The position numbers and the translations under genes were made by a program. Positions 21,237-33,352 of a stretch of 41,708 nucleotides of DNA are shown one piece after another. The notes under the pieces were generated by a model. It was given only the letters and a program-made list of their open reading frames with translations. It did not search any database and had not been told where the DNA came from. The stretch's first letter is position 1. Each line of letters begins with the position of its first letter. Source of the stretch: Rhodosporidiobolus odoratus (Eukaryota > Basidiomycota > Microbotryomycetes > Sporidiobolales > Sporidiobolaceae); the NCBI GenBank assembly GCA_034387635.1, contig JAOANU010000036.1:1-41708 (forward strand). The letters are read 5' to 3'.

Positions 21237-22209
21237 TGCGGTACATCAGTACGGTAGTCACTGAAACGGCTGGAAGCAAGGTGGCGCGGTCTGTCCAGGT
21301 GGCGCGGTCTGTCCAGCTCGCGTTGGACAGAATGCTTCCAGTTTGCGCTTGATACAAGCACTGACTAGTACGCTCACGGATCCATACATGCGCCGGATAT
21401 GTCACGGTGTAGCTCGCGTGCACAGATATCCTTCTGCAAAGCTGCTGGATTGGCGGAATGAGCATGCTACAGCTGCTTCGTCTCTTTCCTTTCAAGTTGA
21501 CCTTTCCTTCAACCTGTCTTGCCTCTTTGCCGTCATGCTGGCAACTTCTGTCGTTGCTGTGAAGATGAAGCACAAGGGACGTTGCTTTTCCTCCCACCGC
21601 CATTTCGTACTGCAGTCAGCCAGAAGCGGGCAGCTTCGGTCGCTTCTCTTTCCTGCTTCCGTGAGCCAGGGTCCTCGCGCGGCTGACGGGCGGGAGGCTG
21701 GACAGGTTAGTCCAAGTACAAGTGATATAGTGCAGTACGACTGCAACGAAGGACAGCGGGACGGTGGCATAACAGTCCAGAATGGCTCAAGAGAAGAGCG
21801 AGGAAAGCGAGAAAGAGGGCGCCTGCACAGCCTTCGCCGGACCTTTCACAAGGACAAGTCACAGTGCAGTAACACTGTCAATGAACAAGCTCCATTTTCA
21901 GAGTGGCTGTGGATAGTCTACAAGAGGGGCGGCCAGTCACAACAAGAGATGGCGGGAGAGCTCGGAGGCGGGTATACTAGATTAGGCGAGCGGGCGAGAC
22001 GACGAGCAGAGGTAGGTGATGCTGGCGCGAGGCGAGAGAACGAACGGGAAAGAAATCAGGAGTCGGAGTGGTGAGACAGTCAGGCCGGTCAGGGGGGAGC
22101 GGGGAACGCGTGAACCGTGACAGAATCTCATCTTGTTCTCTAGCATCCGCTTGAATACCCTTCGATCACAGCTTGGAGTATACTGAAAAGCCTAACAGGC
22201 GGTCTCGCC
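21237..22209. other. Long upstream region of the Zn2Cys6 gene
   Basis: Apart from an 18-bp tandem duplication at 21280, no exon with a plausible family is seen. A 243-codon open frame starting at 21343 has random-looking composition (Arg, Ser, Gln, Glu rich, without conserved blocks), so I treat the stretch as non-coding promoter DNA. Confidence 0.4.
21280..21315. repeat. Perfect 18-bp tandem duplication
   Basis: The unit GGTGGCGCGGTCTGTCCA occurs twice back to back (21280-21297 and 21298-21315) with no mismatch. It lies in non-coding sequence just after the unrecognised gene. Confidence 0.9.
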
Positions 22210-25200
22210 ATGCACCACTACTCTCGGCAACAACCTACCAACCCGCCTGCGGTGTCATCAATACCGCCCGCCGACTCGATTCGGTACCACCAGCAGGAAG
22301 GACACGAGCAGCCAGATGAGGGACAGTGGGAGTACAATCACTTCTTTGAGCCGTACCGCCCAGGCGGGGCAGGCGAAGGGGTCGTATGGTGGCCGGACGA
22401 CACTCCTCAAAGTGCAGGTATCCCCTATCAGTATAGCTCGGAGCAGCCGATGCAGGCTCAAGATACGGCACGCGGCTACGCACAACCTCACTACCCCGCT
22501 CGAGATGAGCTAGCACCCCCGAACGCCCGGCAACCCTATGCAGCCGCTCCGCCTTACCATTCTTCCCATCACTTTCCCTCGCCGCATGGACAACCGTATT
22601 CCTCTCTCCAGCAGCACTACGCCTTCCCCCTACCGACTCCGGCCAGCGAACCAAACCAACCGTACCATCCGGCGCACACTCCGGAAGTGAAGTTCCCGTA
22701 TGAGCCTCCGCCATTACCCCAAGCTTCCTACTTTCCTCCACGCACGCCCGCTCTTTCAGCCGCGATTCCGCTACTACCGAGCACGTCCTCTCTACCCTAT
22801 TCTTCCGCTCCGACGCCCCCAGAAGACCCCACATCGACGAAACGTCGCCGCGTCTCTTTCGCCGCTTCAGATGCGGCTGAACCTGCACCGTCACCTCGTC
22901 CCCCGACGGCCGAGACGAGTACTGTCGCTAGTCCGAAGAGCGCCAGAAAGTCAAGCGTCGCGGCCACGCCGGCCGAGGAGGCGGCAGCGAACATTAAGAT
23001 TGAAACAGGGAAAAGTACGACAGTGGAAAAGGCGGAGAAGAGTTGCAAGGCTTGCCGGTGCGTCCTACTCACGTTCAGCAATTGTCGCGGGGCACTTATC
23101 TCAGTCACTCCGCAGTGCCCGCAAAGTTCGCTGCTCGCGAGCGTGGCCTAAGTGCGCCCGATGCAAAGAGAAGCATCTGGACTGTCATTACGGTAACCTC
23201 ATCCCGAGTGCGTCATTTCCCCTTTCCGGTAGCCTGTGCTATAAACAGCTACTGACGATCTTGCACGCCCCTTTCGTTCTATTGATTGTCGACACCTGCT
23301 CCGTATCCTGTAGTCGAGCTCGTAAAGAACCTGAACCCCGACTCTCGGGTGGCCGAGCTGGAGGCTAGAGTTAGTACGGCTGATTCTACCATATTCCGAC
23401 GAACCCACGACCTAATTGTTCCACAACCCACAGAAACCCTCGAACTCGAACTCGCCTCGGTCGCTTCACAACCTCCGCCAAACCCGTCTGATTCAGCCTC
23501 GGTCCCCGGCTACTCCATGCCGCTCGCCTCGACTCTGCCTGCTCAGATATACTCCTCTCTCCTTTCTACGAGGCAGTCTCACCTCAACTCGTCACCGGAG
23601 CTGCAGAGAGCCCATATCCTCGCCGTCCTCCAGACCGTTCTGGACAGGGTAGACGTGTCGAAAGCTGGAGACGGTCGATTCGGTCCGCCAACTTCGACTA
23701 ATGTGGCCGGAGGAGCGAGCTATCCTGGGGCACCGGTTGATGCTACAGGCAAGAACGAGATAGAGGAAACCGAAGGTTTCTGGGAGGCGTTCAAGGCGCT
23801 CTCGGAGCAAGACGGGTTGAGGGCGCAGAACCTGCGCGACATGGTTCAGCAGGAACAAATCAGATGGGAGGAGGTGATTGGCAACGAAGAGTGGCGTAGA
23901 TGGGTTGTTTGGGGTCTGCTTGACGGTCCGTCTACTTTCGCGGTTTTCGCCCTTTCATAGCGTCGTGCACTCGCCTTCAGATAGATCGATACTGACTACA
24001 ATTGCCCTCGATGACCTGATTCTTCGGTACCATTTTATATGACCGCCTACGCCCTTCTTTTCCTGCGCGCTCCTAGCCTTCTGGGCCCAATGTTCTTCCT
24101 GCGTCCCCTCCTTCTTCTCCTGGCGACATCCTCTGAGAAAGCTCCGCCTTTACGTCTGCCTCGACTCCCTCTCGCCCTCCGACCACACTGCCGTCGCCTT
24201 TTTCTGCGCCGTCGGAGTTCGTGCCAGCCTCAACCTCCCGCTTCTCGCCATCGATACCGAAGCCTGCGGGTTCTTCCCTTCCGCACCTCGCAACTCGGAG
24301 GCAGGAGAACCAAGTCTGGCAATCAAGAGGGAGCTACAGGCGCGAGCGGTGCGCAGTCTCGGGCTAAGTTTGTATGATACGCTCGAGATTGCGCACGGGG
24401 AAGGGACGAAAGGGGCGTTGGAGGCGACCGTGGCTGCGTGTATGGTCACGATGTGTAATTCTCCCCGCAGTCATTTCTACGCTGTATCCCTCTCGATCCC
24501 GATTACGTGCTGTCTTTGGGCTGGTCTGACCTTCCCAATCCCAATCCCCGCAGGGAACGAACTCGTGCCGCGCCGCTCTCGCTCCTTTGTCCGTGCCGCT
24601 TTGGGCATTTACAAGGACGTGTTGGATTCATTGGCAGCTGGCGAAGGGTCGATTGACGTTGAAAAGGAGAAAGGAGGGGAAAGAATGAAGGTTGGTATGA
24701 TCTTCGGGTTGGTCTTGCTCGTACGTCCGGCTATTCCACGTGCGTCGATACTGCGCGAGGGCACGCATCCCTGTGGTCTCGTGCGCTGACGAGCTTCCTG
24801 CACTTCTTTCGAACACTGCACGCGCAGGTTCACGACTCGACGACTGCCGCCTATCTCTCCTCATCCCCCCTCATATCGTCTGCCGACCTCACGACTTACT
24901 TCGCCACGGTCCCTTTGCCTGCCTTTCCTCCATCACCATCATCCTCTTGCCCGCCCACCTTGACGGAAGACCTCGCAACTTGGCTAGATATCGATCGCCT
25001 TGAAGGGGCTGAGCATAATCAATTCGTGTTCGGTAGCTTGATCATCTATAAGTGGCTTGCTGCATGCTTGAGATGGGTTGCGGAAGCGAGTTGCCGTGCG
25101 TTACTTTTTGCTTATTGCTCTCTCATCTTGCTCGCGATCGAGTATGCTGACCGATGTCCCTTGTCTTTGCAGAAAAAGCCTCGGCGCAACCTCTTGACCC

Positions 25201-26336
25201 TACCTCGCTATCCTCCATCTTCGACGCTCTCACTTCCATCCATGCCGTCCTCCAGTCTCTCCAGCATCATCTCGTCAACCTCTCCACCGCTTTCGCACAC
25301 CCTTCTTGTCTTTCTCCCGGCCAAGGCGACACTTGCGAGAGTGTCCATCTCCGCTGGTGCACTCGTCTGGATAGGGAGGCGGACGACGTGGTTTGGCTTC
25401 TATATAGGACGGTTGGGGAGAGGATGCTGAGGGATGAGAGGCGGCTTTCGTGTCCTGGCGAAGCCTATGGCGGAGGGAGGAAAGGGGAGTTGGAAGGAGG
25501 CGAGCAGCTCAGGGTACAGGGTGAGGGTGGGAGGCTGGATGTAGGATGGCTGCAGATGTGCGAGGCTAGGGTGCGCAAGGGTTTAAAGCTCGTGGCGTAA
25601 GTTGCTCTCTTTCCATCCGCTTCGATTGTCCTGTCTTTTCGCTGAACCCTCCTTGCCATACTGGCAGCTTCTACTTCAACGTACGTGGACCTTTTTTGCC
25701 GAAAGCCTCGTAGCCGTCGAACTTGACCCCTTCTCGATGTCTGCAGTTCTTCACCCTTTCTCCGGACCCGCACCAAGCTCACCACCTCGCCTGGAGCCTC
25801 GAGCTCATCCCATCCTGGACCTTCCTGGCCACCCAACGCTACACTGCACCCGCCTCTCTCACTGGGCAATCCTCATATGAACCAAGCTCTGTCCCTACCG
25901 GCTTACGCAACAAAGCTGACGAGCTTACTCCGCTCGAACTCGATTGGATCGAGAACGGGCTGACCGAAGCGTCAAATTATCATCCCGTTGCGGAGAGGAG
26001 GTTGGTCGAGATTAGGGCGTATCGGGAGGGGAACGAGAAGAGGGCGAGGGAGAGCGGTGAAGGTACGGACATTTCTTTCTTTTGGGCTGCTTCCCGGCGG
26101 GTCCTCTATATCCCAACGCCCTCATGCTAATCAATCTCATCTGTTCAGTGTCCTTCCCCCTTCGAACCTCGCCCCTCGAACCGCCAAACCTGGCTGCCGC
26201 TTCTCTGCGGACCTCGCAAGAGGCTCAAGCTTCCGACTATTCATCGGTAACAGCCGATAAAGGTCGTGCAGCTCGACTGAGCTTCCAGGAGGCGATGCAG
26301 GTGGCGCTCACGCAGAGTGTGCCGACGTGGGCGTGA
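22210..26336 (+). CDS. Fungal Zn2Cys6 transcription factor
   Basis: The first exon encodes a 280-residue Pro/Tyr/His/Gln-rich disordered region, then a basic KRRRVSF patch. The zinc cluster is split by an intron: CKACR in exon 1 and VRKVRCSRAWPKCARCKEKH in exon 2, followed by LDCHYG. The six cysteines are spaced x2, x6, x6, x2 and x6, the canonical binuclear cluster. A short heptad-like segment follows (RVAELEARV). The large C-terminal part is the helical fungal regulatory domain, with ELQRAHILAVLQTVLDRVDV, an acidic helix (WEAFKALSEQDGLRAQNLRD), AVRSLGLSLYDTLEIAHGEG, NQFVFGSLIIYKWLAACLRW and a final piece ending SVPTWA. About nine introns are used. It acts in the nucleus; target genes cannot be deduced. 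The cluster is far from the N-terminus, as in some Lys14/Thi2-type regulators. Confidence 0.9.
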
Positions 26337-27486
26337 TCTGGCCTCCCAACGTCGAAGGGAAATGGAGATCCAAATAACTGTGATTTCTCCCTATTGTCCC
26401 GTTTAGTCCTGTTGTTGTCTCCTACTGCATAGAGCCGCATACCTGAACCTCGCATAGCAAACCGGAATATAGTCGAGCTTTCAGTCCGATGTTCATTCTT
26501 CTCTTCTTTTTCTTTTCTTGCTCTCTTTCTAGCTAGGCCTTCCTGCCGGTCTGCGCCGCGCGCCAAGGTGCTAGCGCCAGGCAGAAGACTGCTCCTCTAC
26601 CAGGCAGCTTGCTTGGCTGGCACAGCTCGTTCTCGTGCAATCTACGGATTTTCCCTTCAGACCCTCCGCCTTCTGCGACTGTTTCTGCTGCTATCTCCCG
26701 CACCCGAAGCCCGCTGACACGTCAGGCGGTATAATGGATGTCTCTCGCATTCACGCAGTGCCTCTTGACCCTATAGATGGTTGTGCTATGCTTGCCGGCT
26801 ATTGGACCTTCGCTGCTTCTTGCTGCTCGATTCGCTCTTCTCGTTCCTCACCTGCATACTCAGCTGCACGACACGACGGAAGGCGAACATCAAGCGAAAA
26901 GCCCTCTGATCAGCCTTGCACAGCGCAAGCAGTAACAACCCTATTTTGAAGATCGTCGTGAAGTTCCATCACTAGCATCACTCCTTATCCCCGTATTCGC
27001 CCCGGAGCTTCTCAGACTCTTCTTGAACGCACAGAGCAAGTGCGACCCTTCTCTGCTCCTCTTTCGTCCTTTTTCCGCAGCGAAGGTGAGCGCTTCCCTC
27101 TCCTCCTTCTCTCGTCCCGCATACACTCACCTTGCATTTGACAGCACATTGACGCACCGACAGCCTGTCCAGCTAGAGCAACCAGCGCTCGAACAGAAGG
27201 TCAGCTCCTGAAGGCTTCCCTCGGTTCACTCAGTACGCTCTGCCGTTTGGTCGGGATTAGCCCAGATCGTCCAAGCATCCTATCCGACAAGCTGATTCAA
27301 CTTTCGCCCTTCATTCCCTGCGTTCTTAGATCGCCCAACGAACCGTCAATTGCTGTCCGCAAGTCTGCACCCCCTCCCGGCGATCGTCCGCGCCTAGTCT
27401 CGACCTCACCTCGACGCCTTCCCCACCCTCCTCTCAAGCTCATCCCCCCACTTCGTACCCTCTTCTACAGCACAGCATCGAGCAGC
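26337..27486. promoter_or_regulatory. Upstream region and probable leader of the MADS-box gene
   Basis: No coding exon is supported. A good intron-like element, GTGAGC...TTGACAG at 27086-27144, follows a pyrimidine-rich stretch and could lie in the 5' untranslated leader. The sequence from about 27300 to 27486 is CT-rich, as expected of a long fungal leader. Long leaders are common for regulatory genes. Confidence 0.4.
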
Positions 27487-29660
27487 ATGGGTCGCCGCAA
27501 GATCAGCATTGCGCCGATAGCAGACGACCGAAACCGCCAAGTCACCTTTTTGAAGAGGAAGAATGGGCTGTTCAAGAAAGCCTACGAGCTGGGAGTGCTT
27601 TGTTCGGCAGACGTCGCGGTGGTCGTGTTTAATGCGAATGGGAAGCTGTTCGAGTGCGTCCGTCCTGCCTTTCTTCCCGCCTGCCTTGCTGACCGTCTTT
27701 TGGTGTTCTGCAGGTTCCATTCAGGCGACATGGACGCTATCCTGCTTCGTTACTCCCATGTGCGTTGCCATGCCGAGGCGTCCTATATCGGCTGGGCTGA
27801 CGATCGTCACTTCTACAGTATGCCGGACCGCCGCACGAGAAACGCGGACCGGAGGACTATATGAACAAGGACCTCGTCCACGCTACTAAAAAGGGTACGG
27901 GCGGGAGAATGACAACGTTGTCTGACGAAGACGACGAGGACGACGACGAGGAACTCAAGCCGGCCTTAGCGGCCGGAAGTTCCGGTGTAAAGGCCATTCC
28001 GTCCAGCAAAGGGAAGGAAGCGATAAAGGCGGCACAGGAGCGAAAGGCGAAAGAGGCTAACCTTTCCCGCGCCGGTAGCGAAGATCCGCAACTTGGGGCC
28101 TCCAGCTTGTCGCGCTCACACTCCCACTCCAGCTCGCATCAGCCATATCCTTCCCCGCAACATGGACCGCCTCTCCAGCATCTTTCGGCAGTTCATCCTT
28201 CCCCTGGCTCTCAACCTCATCCAATGTTTCCTGCCATGCAAGTCCCCGCCGGTATGCCTCTTCCCTATCAACACCCCGGCGCTACTCCCCCCTTCGGCAT
28301 ACCTCCTTTCGCTTCTTCGGCTCCTCCAAATCTCAGCCATCCCGGCTTTCCCAGCGCCATACCCGCCGGTGTACGGCATCCAACGTTCCCTCCCATGCTC
28401 ACCGGGGCACCGAGCTGGCCTGGTGCTTCTCCTCACCCTTCTCAACCTGGAACCTCAGTAGCGAGTGGCGGCGTTCCCGCATGGTTCGCATCTCCGAACC
28501 CGCAAGCGGCGGCTCTTGGGCACGGCGGTCCCTCGCCTGGGTCTCTACCGAGTCATGCTCAGCTGCTACAGCAACTGGGCGGCTTGCCTGGCGGAAGTCC
28601 CGGCTGGACCGATGCAAACGCTTCGCTTCTTGCACAGCGGGAGCATCAGCGTCGTGCTTCCCAGCCTCAGATCCCTCACCATCCTCCGCCCACTCCGGCA
28701 CAATCGACTCTTCCTTCCCAACTCCCCACGCCTAATCACGCTTCGAGCCCACCACAACTCGCGCCCATGTACGGCTCTCCTGCCGCGATGACCTACAGTC
28801 GAGATGCCGCCTTCTCCTCAGCCGCCGATCCTACCGCCACTGCCCATTCGCAATCCCAATCTCGACCACGCAGCGTCTCCTCTTCCCATTCTCAGCAAGG
28901 CGCGACTCTCTCCCTAAGCAGGCAGAACTCGCTTACAGGGAAGCCCAGACTCTCCGTCTCGATCCCGGCGGGTAGCAATATGGACGAGGGGAAGAAGCCG
29001 GGCTTGGTAACTGCAGGAGGGGCTTCGATTTTAGGGGCGGGACTCGAACCTGCAAAAGGTGCACCGCCCTTGACACAAGAACCAGACGGGATGGATGACG
29101 ATGAGGGACAGGTGCGCTACCATCTCTACTGGTTCTGCTCCCGATACTGAGCTGAATCATGTCTCTACGCGTTGCAGCCTACCGCTGTCCCGCGATCCGC
29201 CTTCGCCGCCGACCTCCTTCCCTCCCCCTTCTACCCCGGCAGCGCAAGCGCTTCAACAAGCTACGCCTTCCCTACAACTTCTTCCTCAGTCTTCACCTGG
29301 CCCACGACTACCGAGCCCGAACCCAAACCCAAACCCGGACCCGACGCGACCGCTCCGCCCGGTCCTGCACCCATGCTGGGGGTGGACGACGATCCCGGTC
29401 TACTTCGTCGGCTTTCCGCAGATTCGCAGCAGCAGCAGCAGGGTGTGATGGATGAACTGGGCATGATCAACAGACTGAAGAGGGGAAGTGTAGATCTTGA
29501 AGAAGGGATACAGAGTATGGGGATGGACAGCGCGTCGGAGGTGGGAGGCGGAGGGGTCGGATCAGGGTCAGGGTCAAGCGGAGGCGGAGGAGCAGAGGAT
29601 GGATATGTGAGTGAAATGAGCGACGGTAATGGGGGAAGGGTGAGGAAACGCCGTGCATGA
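27487..29660 (+). CDS. RLM1: MADS-box transcription factor, MEF2/Rlm1 type
   Basis: ATG 27487 begins [20 protein letters not shown], and the box continues with [20 protein letters not shown] and [16 protein letters not shown], a complete type II (MEF2-like) MADS domain. Introns after the box are in phase: [20 protein letters not shown], then [19 protein letters not shown]. The remainder is a long disordered activation-type region rich in Pro, Ser, Gln, His and Ala, with an acidic run ([11 protein letters not shown]), several SPxx sites fit for proline-directed kinases, and five glutamines at about 29430. It ends GGRVRKRRA. Rlm1-type factors act downstream of the cell-wall-integrity MAP kinase; that role is inferred from family and not shown here. 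The total is roughly 650 residues. A MADS domain starting at residue 1 is typical, which supports this ATG over those upstream. Confidence 0.9.
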
Positions 29661-31582
29661 TGCAAAAGGCGGGCGATATCGACGGACATTTCTTCTTCAC
29701 GACCATCTTGGTGCCTTTCCTTTCCCCTCCAGAAAAACAATCCACTCTTCTTCCCTCGTCATTTAGCAGTGCATCAGTACCCTTAGGATCCGTTCTTCTT
29801 CCGTTCTCGTTCGGGCTCCCGATGAGCAGTACTTTGTAGTCTCCCCTCCCTCATTGGTCGCAGGTTTTGTATTCCGCTTTCCCTTGTTGCAAAATACGCC
29901 GGAGTTTGGCCGAGGTCCAAGACAATGAAGAGTCTGCTTCGAGAGAAAGCGAGAGCAGCCGAGACTGATAGAATGGTAAGACTACCAGCATTTGTATTTC
30001 GTGATACAGTGAAGGTAAGCAAACAAAACAGATACGTGCCAGTCTACCCTAATACCCACCTCGAGCCCTGCTTGACCTTTACCTCTCAGCGACCGACTCC
30101 ATGCCATCCAAGCGCGACGTAGCCGAGAAAGAAAACGCCGCCATACTCCCTCGACTCGCCATCCTCGAGCTTGTCAAACTGACCTCACTATCAGGCCGTC
30201 CTCGAAGCGCCGCTGGAGTAGCCAGACTGCTCATCGACGACGAGGTCCAACCAGCTGGACTTTGAAAGAGCTGGGCATTGACGGGGCCACTTGCTGCAGA
30301 GGTATTGGTCCAGAGCGGCGTAGGGATCCGCTCCTTCAGGCAGAGACGAGATTAGCCACAGCACCTGGCTCTGGAACGAAGCCATGCTCGTGGGGGTCAT
30401 TGTAGGGGTGCGAGGCAGAAAAGAGAAAGAGCAAAGCCTCTGCACCACAGAGCGAGGCTCCATCTCGTAAGGGGAAACTCCTGTCGAGGTCTTTCGGGAT
30501 GCAGGCGTAATGGCTTGAGCGGGAGAGACGCCGGTCCTCGCCTTTACCGCTGTCCGTCTGCTTCATCTGGTGCACGCCGAGGGTCTGAGCCGATTTTGCA
30601 ACGCTGTTGAGCGGTCGGACACTGGTCGGGCAGCAGGTAGGGTGGAGGAACAAGCAACCATCGACTGTGCATTGACTGTTCCGCACCCCCAGTGCGAGAG
30701 CAGCTCGGCGTACAGGCTGGGCTGTTCAGACAGCTTCAACCGCTCGTAAAGAATGCAGGCTTATTATGAGGCGAAAAGAAGTCAATCGATGGGGCTATCG
30801 CGAGGACACGTCGTTACCCGCTAAGCAATCGCAGATCCTTGACTCCGCCAGTTGTCTGCCTGTGCTCGACGCTAGTGGTAGGACCAGTCGGGTTTGTGCA
30901 CGAGCTAGGTGGGGGTTGGAGGGCGCCAGCGCGGACGATGGAGAGCGCAACGACCGGTCCATGGGCGAGTCTTGCGTCTGTATCGAGTGTACAGGTAGGT
31001 CAGTGCACCATGCGCGGTAGTCGACGGTGAAGCCAAGTGATCGCGTGCAAAAGTTGAAGGACGTTCCTCTCACCGCGACCACTCCCCCGCTATTGCTTCT
31101 GCTGCCTGCTTGACCGTGCACGGTGCAGTCGACACATATCGAGTGCCAGACAACAGCATGACGCGCCCGCTAGCAATCTAGCGATCTTATCACGTTCCCC
31201 TTCTCCTGCCCGATTTCGACAAACACCGGAACCAACTTGGCGAAGCTCAAGTACAAAGACCATGGGTGCCAGCTGGCAAGTCTCGTCCGAGCTCGACACG
31301 CTTGCTCCCGCTCGAAGCCTGCGTCCCGTTCCGGCGGCGCGGGCTTCTTTTTCTTGAAACGTCCCTTTGTTCCCCTGCCCGGCGGGAGGGCAGCAGTTGA
31401 GACATATTGAAACGCCTCGGAGACAAGGGGAAGCTTCGGTTCACCTCCTGAGCGTCCCAGCTCTCCGGGAGCGGCATAAACGCAGCGCCTACTTCGACTG
31501 CTCCTCCTTTTCCAACTTGTTTCTCCTTGTCTTCACCTTGTCCCACTCCCACGCTCTTTTCTCCCCAGCTCAACCAGGCTCG
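29661..31582. other. 1.9-kb region without a supported gene
   Basis: Between the MADS-box gene and the esterase no frame shows a known family. A 54-codon plus-strand frame at 30101-30265 and overlapping minus-strand frames around 30191-30690 (one with DPYAALDQYLCSKWP) have moderate codon bias but no splice support. From about 31500 the sequence turns pyrimidine-rich just before the esterase start, as expected for a promoter or leader. Confidence 0.4.
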
Positions 31583-33352
31583 ATGCCTTCACCCTTTCCT
31601 TCCCGCCTGTCTACTATGGTAGGCATCCTCGGCTTGCTGGCAAGCCTGGCGCAGGCCGCCGCTGTGTTCCCTCGAGGTTCGACCTCGACCATCAGTACTC
31701 CGCACGGGAGCATTACCGGGCTTTCCTGTGCGTTCTTTAGTAACAATTCTTCCTTCTCTCCACCCATTGCACTGAGCTCATACCTTCTTCCCCATGTGCA
31801 GCCAGCGCCGGGACCCGATTTACAGTACCTTATGCTCGCCCTCCTATCGGGACTCGCCGTATGACAGCTCCAGTCGAGGTCGAACACTTCAGCTTGTGAG
31901 TTTTCTGTCTTCGTTCTCTCGCCTTGATGGGCTGACTCAGCTCAGCCTCCGCCGTTCTTACCGCCGCTCTCGCGTCAACCGCAGGTACGACGGCACTGGA
32001 TTGCCGAAGGCTTGCCCTCAGCTTCAAATGGACCCAAGCGAGTACAGTGAGGACTGTCTCTACCTTACGTAAGCCCCTCTGTCCGTTCACCTTTCAACCG
32101 GACCCTGACCTACCTCCTCCCGCCCTCGTCCTTCGCAGCGTCTACTCTCCTCCGACTGCTGACCTGCACAGCAGGCTCCCTGTCCTTTTCTGGATTCATG
32201 GTGAGTGTCCTCCGTCTTCAGCTTCCTCGCGCCTGCGCTCAGTGCTCGCTCCGCAGGCGGTTCTTTCCATCAAGGCCAATCCGCCGGACTAGACGGCGCT
32301 GCGCTCGCCAAGTCGCAGAACATGGTCGTCGTCGTCGTCCAGTACCGTCTTGGTATCCTTGGCTGGCTCAACTTTGACAAGTACAGACTGGACGGCAACA
32401 ACGGTCTGCGAGATGTCATCATGGCGCTGCGTGTGTTCACTCTCCTCTCTTGGTGTCCCTCGGAAGAGTTGCTCACGCGTTTTTCTCCCTTGCAGAGTTC
32501 GTTAAGTCCAACATTGCAGCTTATGGGGGCGACGCCAGTCGCGTTACTCTGGCTGGACAATCTTCCGGCGCTGAAATCATCAAGACCCTCCTCGTCACTC
32601 CCTCAGCCGCTCCACTCTTCGCTCGCGCGATTCTTCAATCCGCCCCTCTCGACACCGTCGACCAGCCTCGGGATGTCGCGAACCAGGTAGGCCAATACGT
32701 GATCACGGACCTCAAGTGCCGCAACTGGCGTTGCTTGCAGACTACCGGCCTCGATGCCCTCCTCGTCACTCAGGACAAGCTCGTCACCGCCTCAAATCTT
32801 CAGCAACTCGGGATTCCTGGGGTCGCACAGGCTGAGCCGCTTAGGGTCATGGTCGACGGCTCTCTTGTCCCTCGAGATTTCCGCGAAATCGTCTCCGCGG
32901 GCGGCAAGGTCGCATCGAACAAGGAGATTCTCTTTTCTACCGTCAAGGACGAAGGCTGCTTAGCCATCTCTGCCATGTGAGCTTGTCTCTCTTTCCGTAA
33001 TCCCTATTTCTTGACCTGACGGCCCTATGGTTCCGTGCCGTCTCGTATGCTGGAACGGCCTGGTGGGGTTTACTTCTACTTCTAGAATGCAACGGTACGC
33101 TCTTGTTTCCCCTCGAGCCATGCACATCGACGTCTGCTTACCCCCGCGTGGCGTAGGTTTGCGCCGCTTCGTATGTGCCTGGCAAAGCGATTCTCCAGCC
33201 ATGTCACTCGGGAAAAGCCGTCTTACTTGTCGGAGTTCTCCCTTGCCGGACTTGCCAAGCCTCGCGCCAACCACTTTCGACCTACGCATCTGCGAGAACA
33301 TCCCTATCGATCAACTGCAGCTTGCTCGCGCCTCACGGGCCGCCTCTGCTTA
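31583..33352 (+). CDS. Type-B carboxylesterase/lipase, 3' part unclear
   Basis: ATG 31583 opens a signal peptide (MVGILGLLASLAQAAA is its core), so the enzyme is predicted to be secreted. In-phase exons give RFTVPYARPPIGTRR, then SEYSEDCLYLTVYSP, the family signature 2. WIHGGSF (oxyanion hole) follows, then VVVVVQYRLGILGWLNF and the nucleophile elbow VTLAGQSSGAE, a GxSxG with the serine in place. VKDEGCLA follows at the usual site of the acidic residue. Beyond 32976 (donor GTGAGC) the frame is uncertain. A fragment with EKPSYLSEFSLAGLAKP near 33230 resembles the later part of the family, but the catalytic His region is not found, and only about 340 of the usual 520-560 residues can be assembled. 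It may be truncated or decayed at its 3' end. These enzymes hydrolyse lipids or esters outside the cell. Confidence 0.7.

Noticed and set aside
21343..22074. 243-codon open frame upstream of the Zn2Cys6 gene
   Set aside because: Codon use and residues look random, without domain, splice or start support, and it sits where the promoter should be.
30101..30265. 54-codon frame starting MPSKRDVAEKENAAILPRLA
   Set aside because: Fair codon bias, but it has no family, no neighbour in phase and no transcript signal. It is too short to claim.
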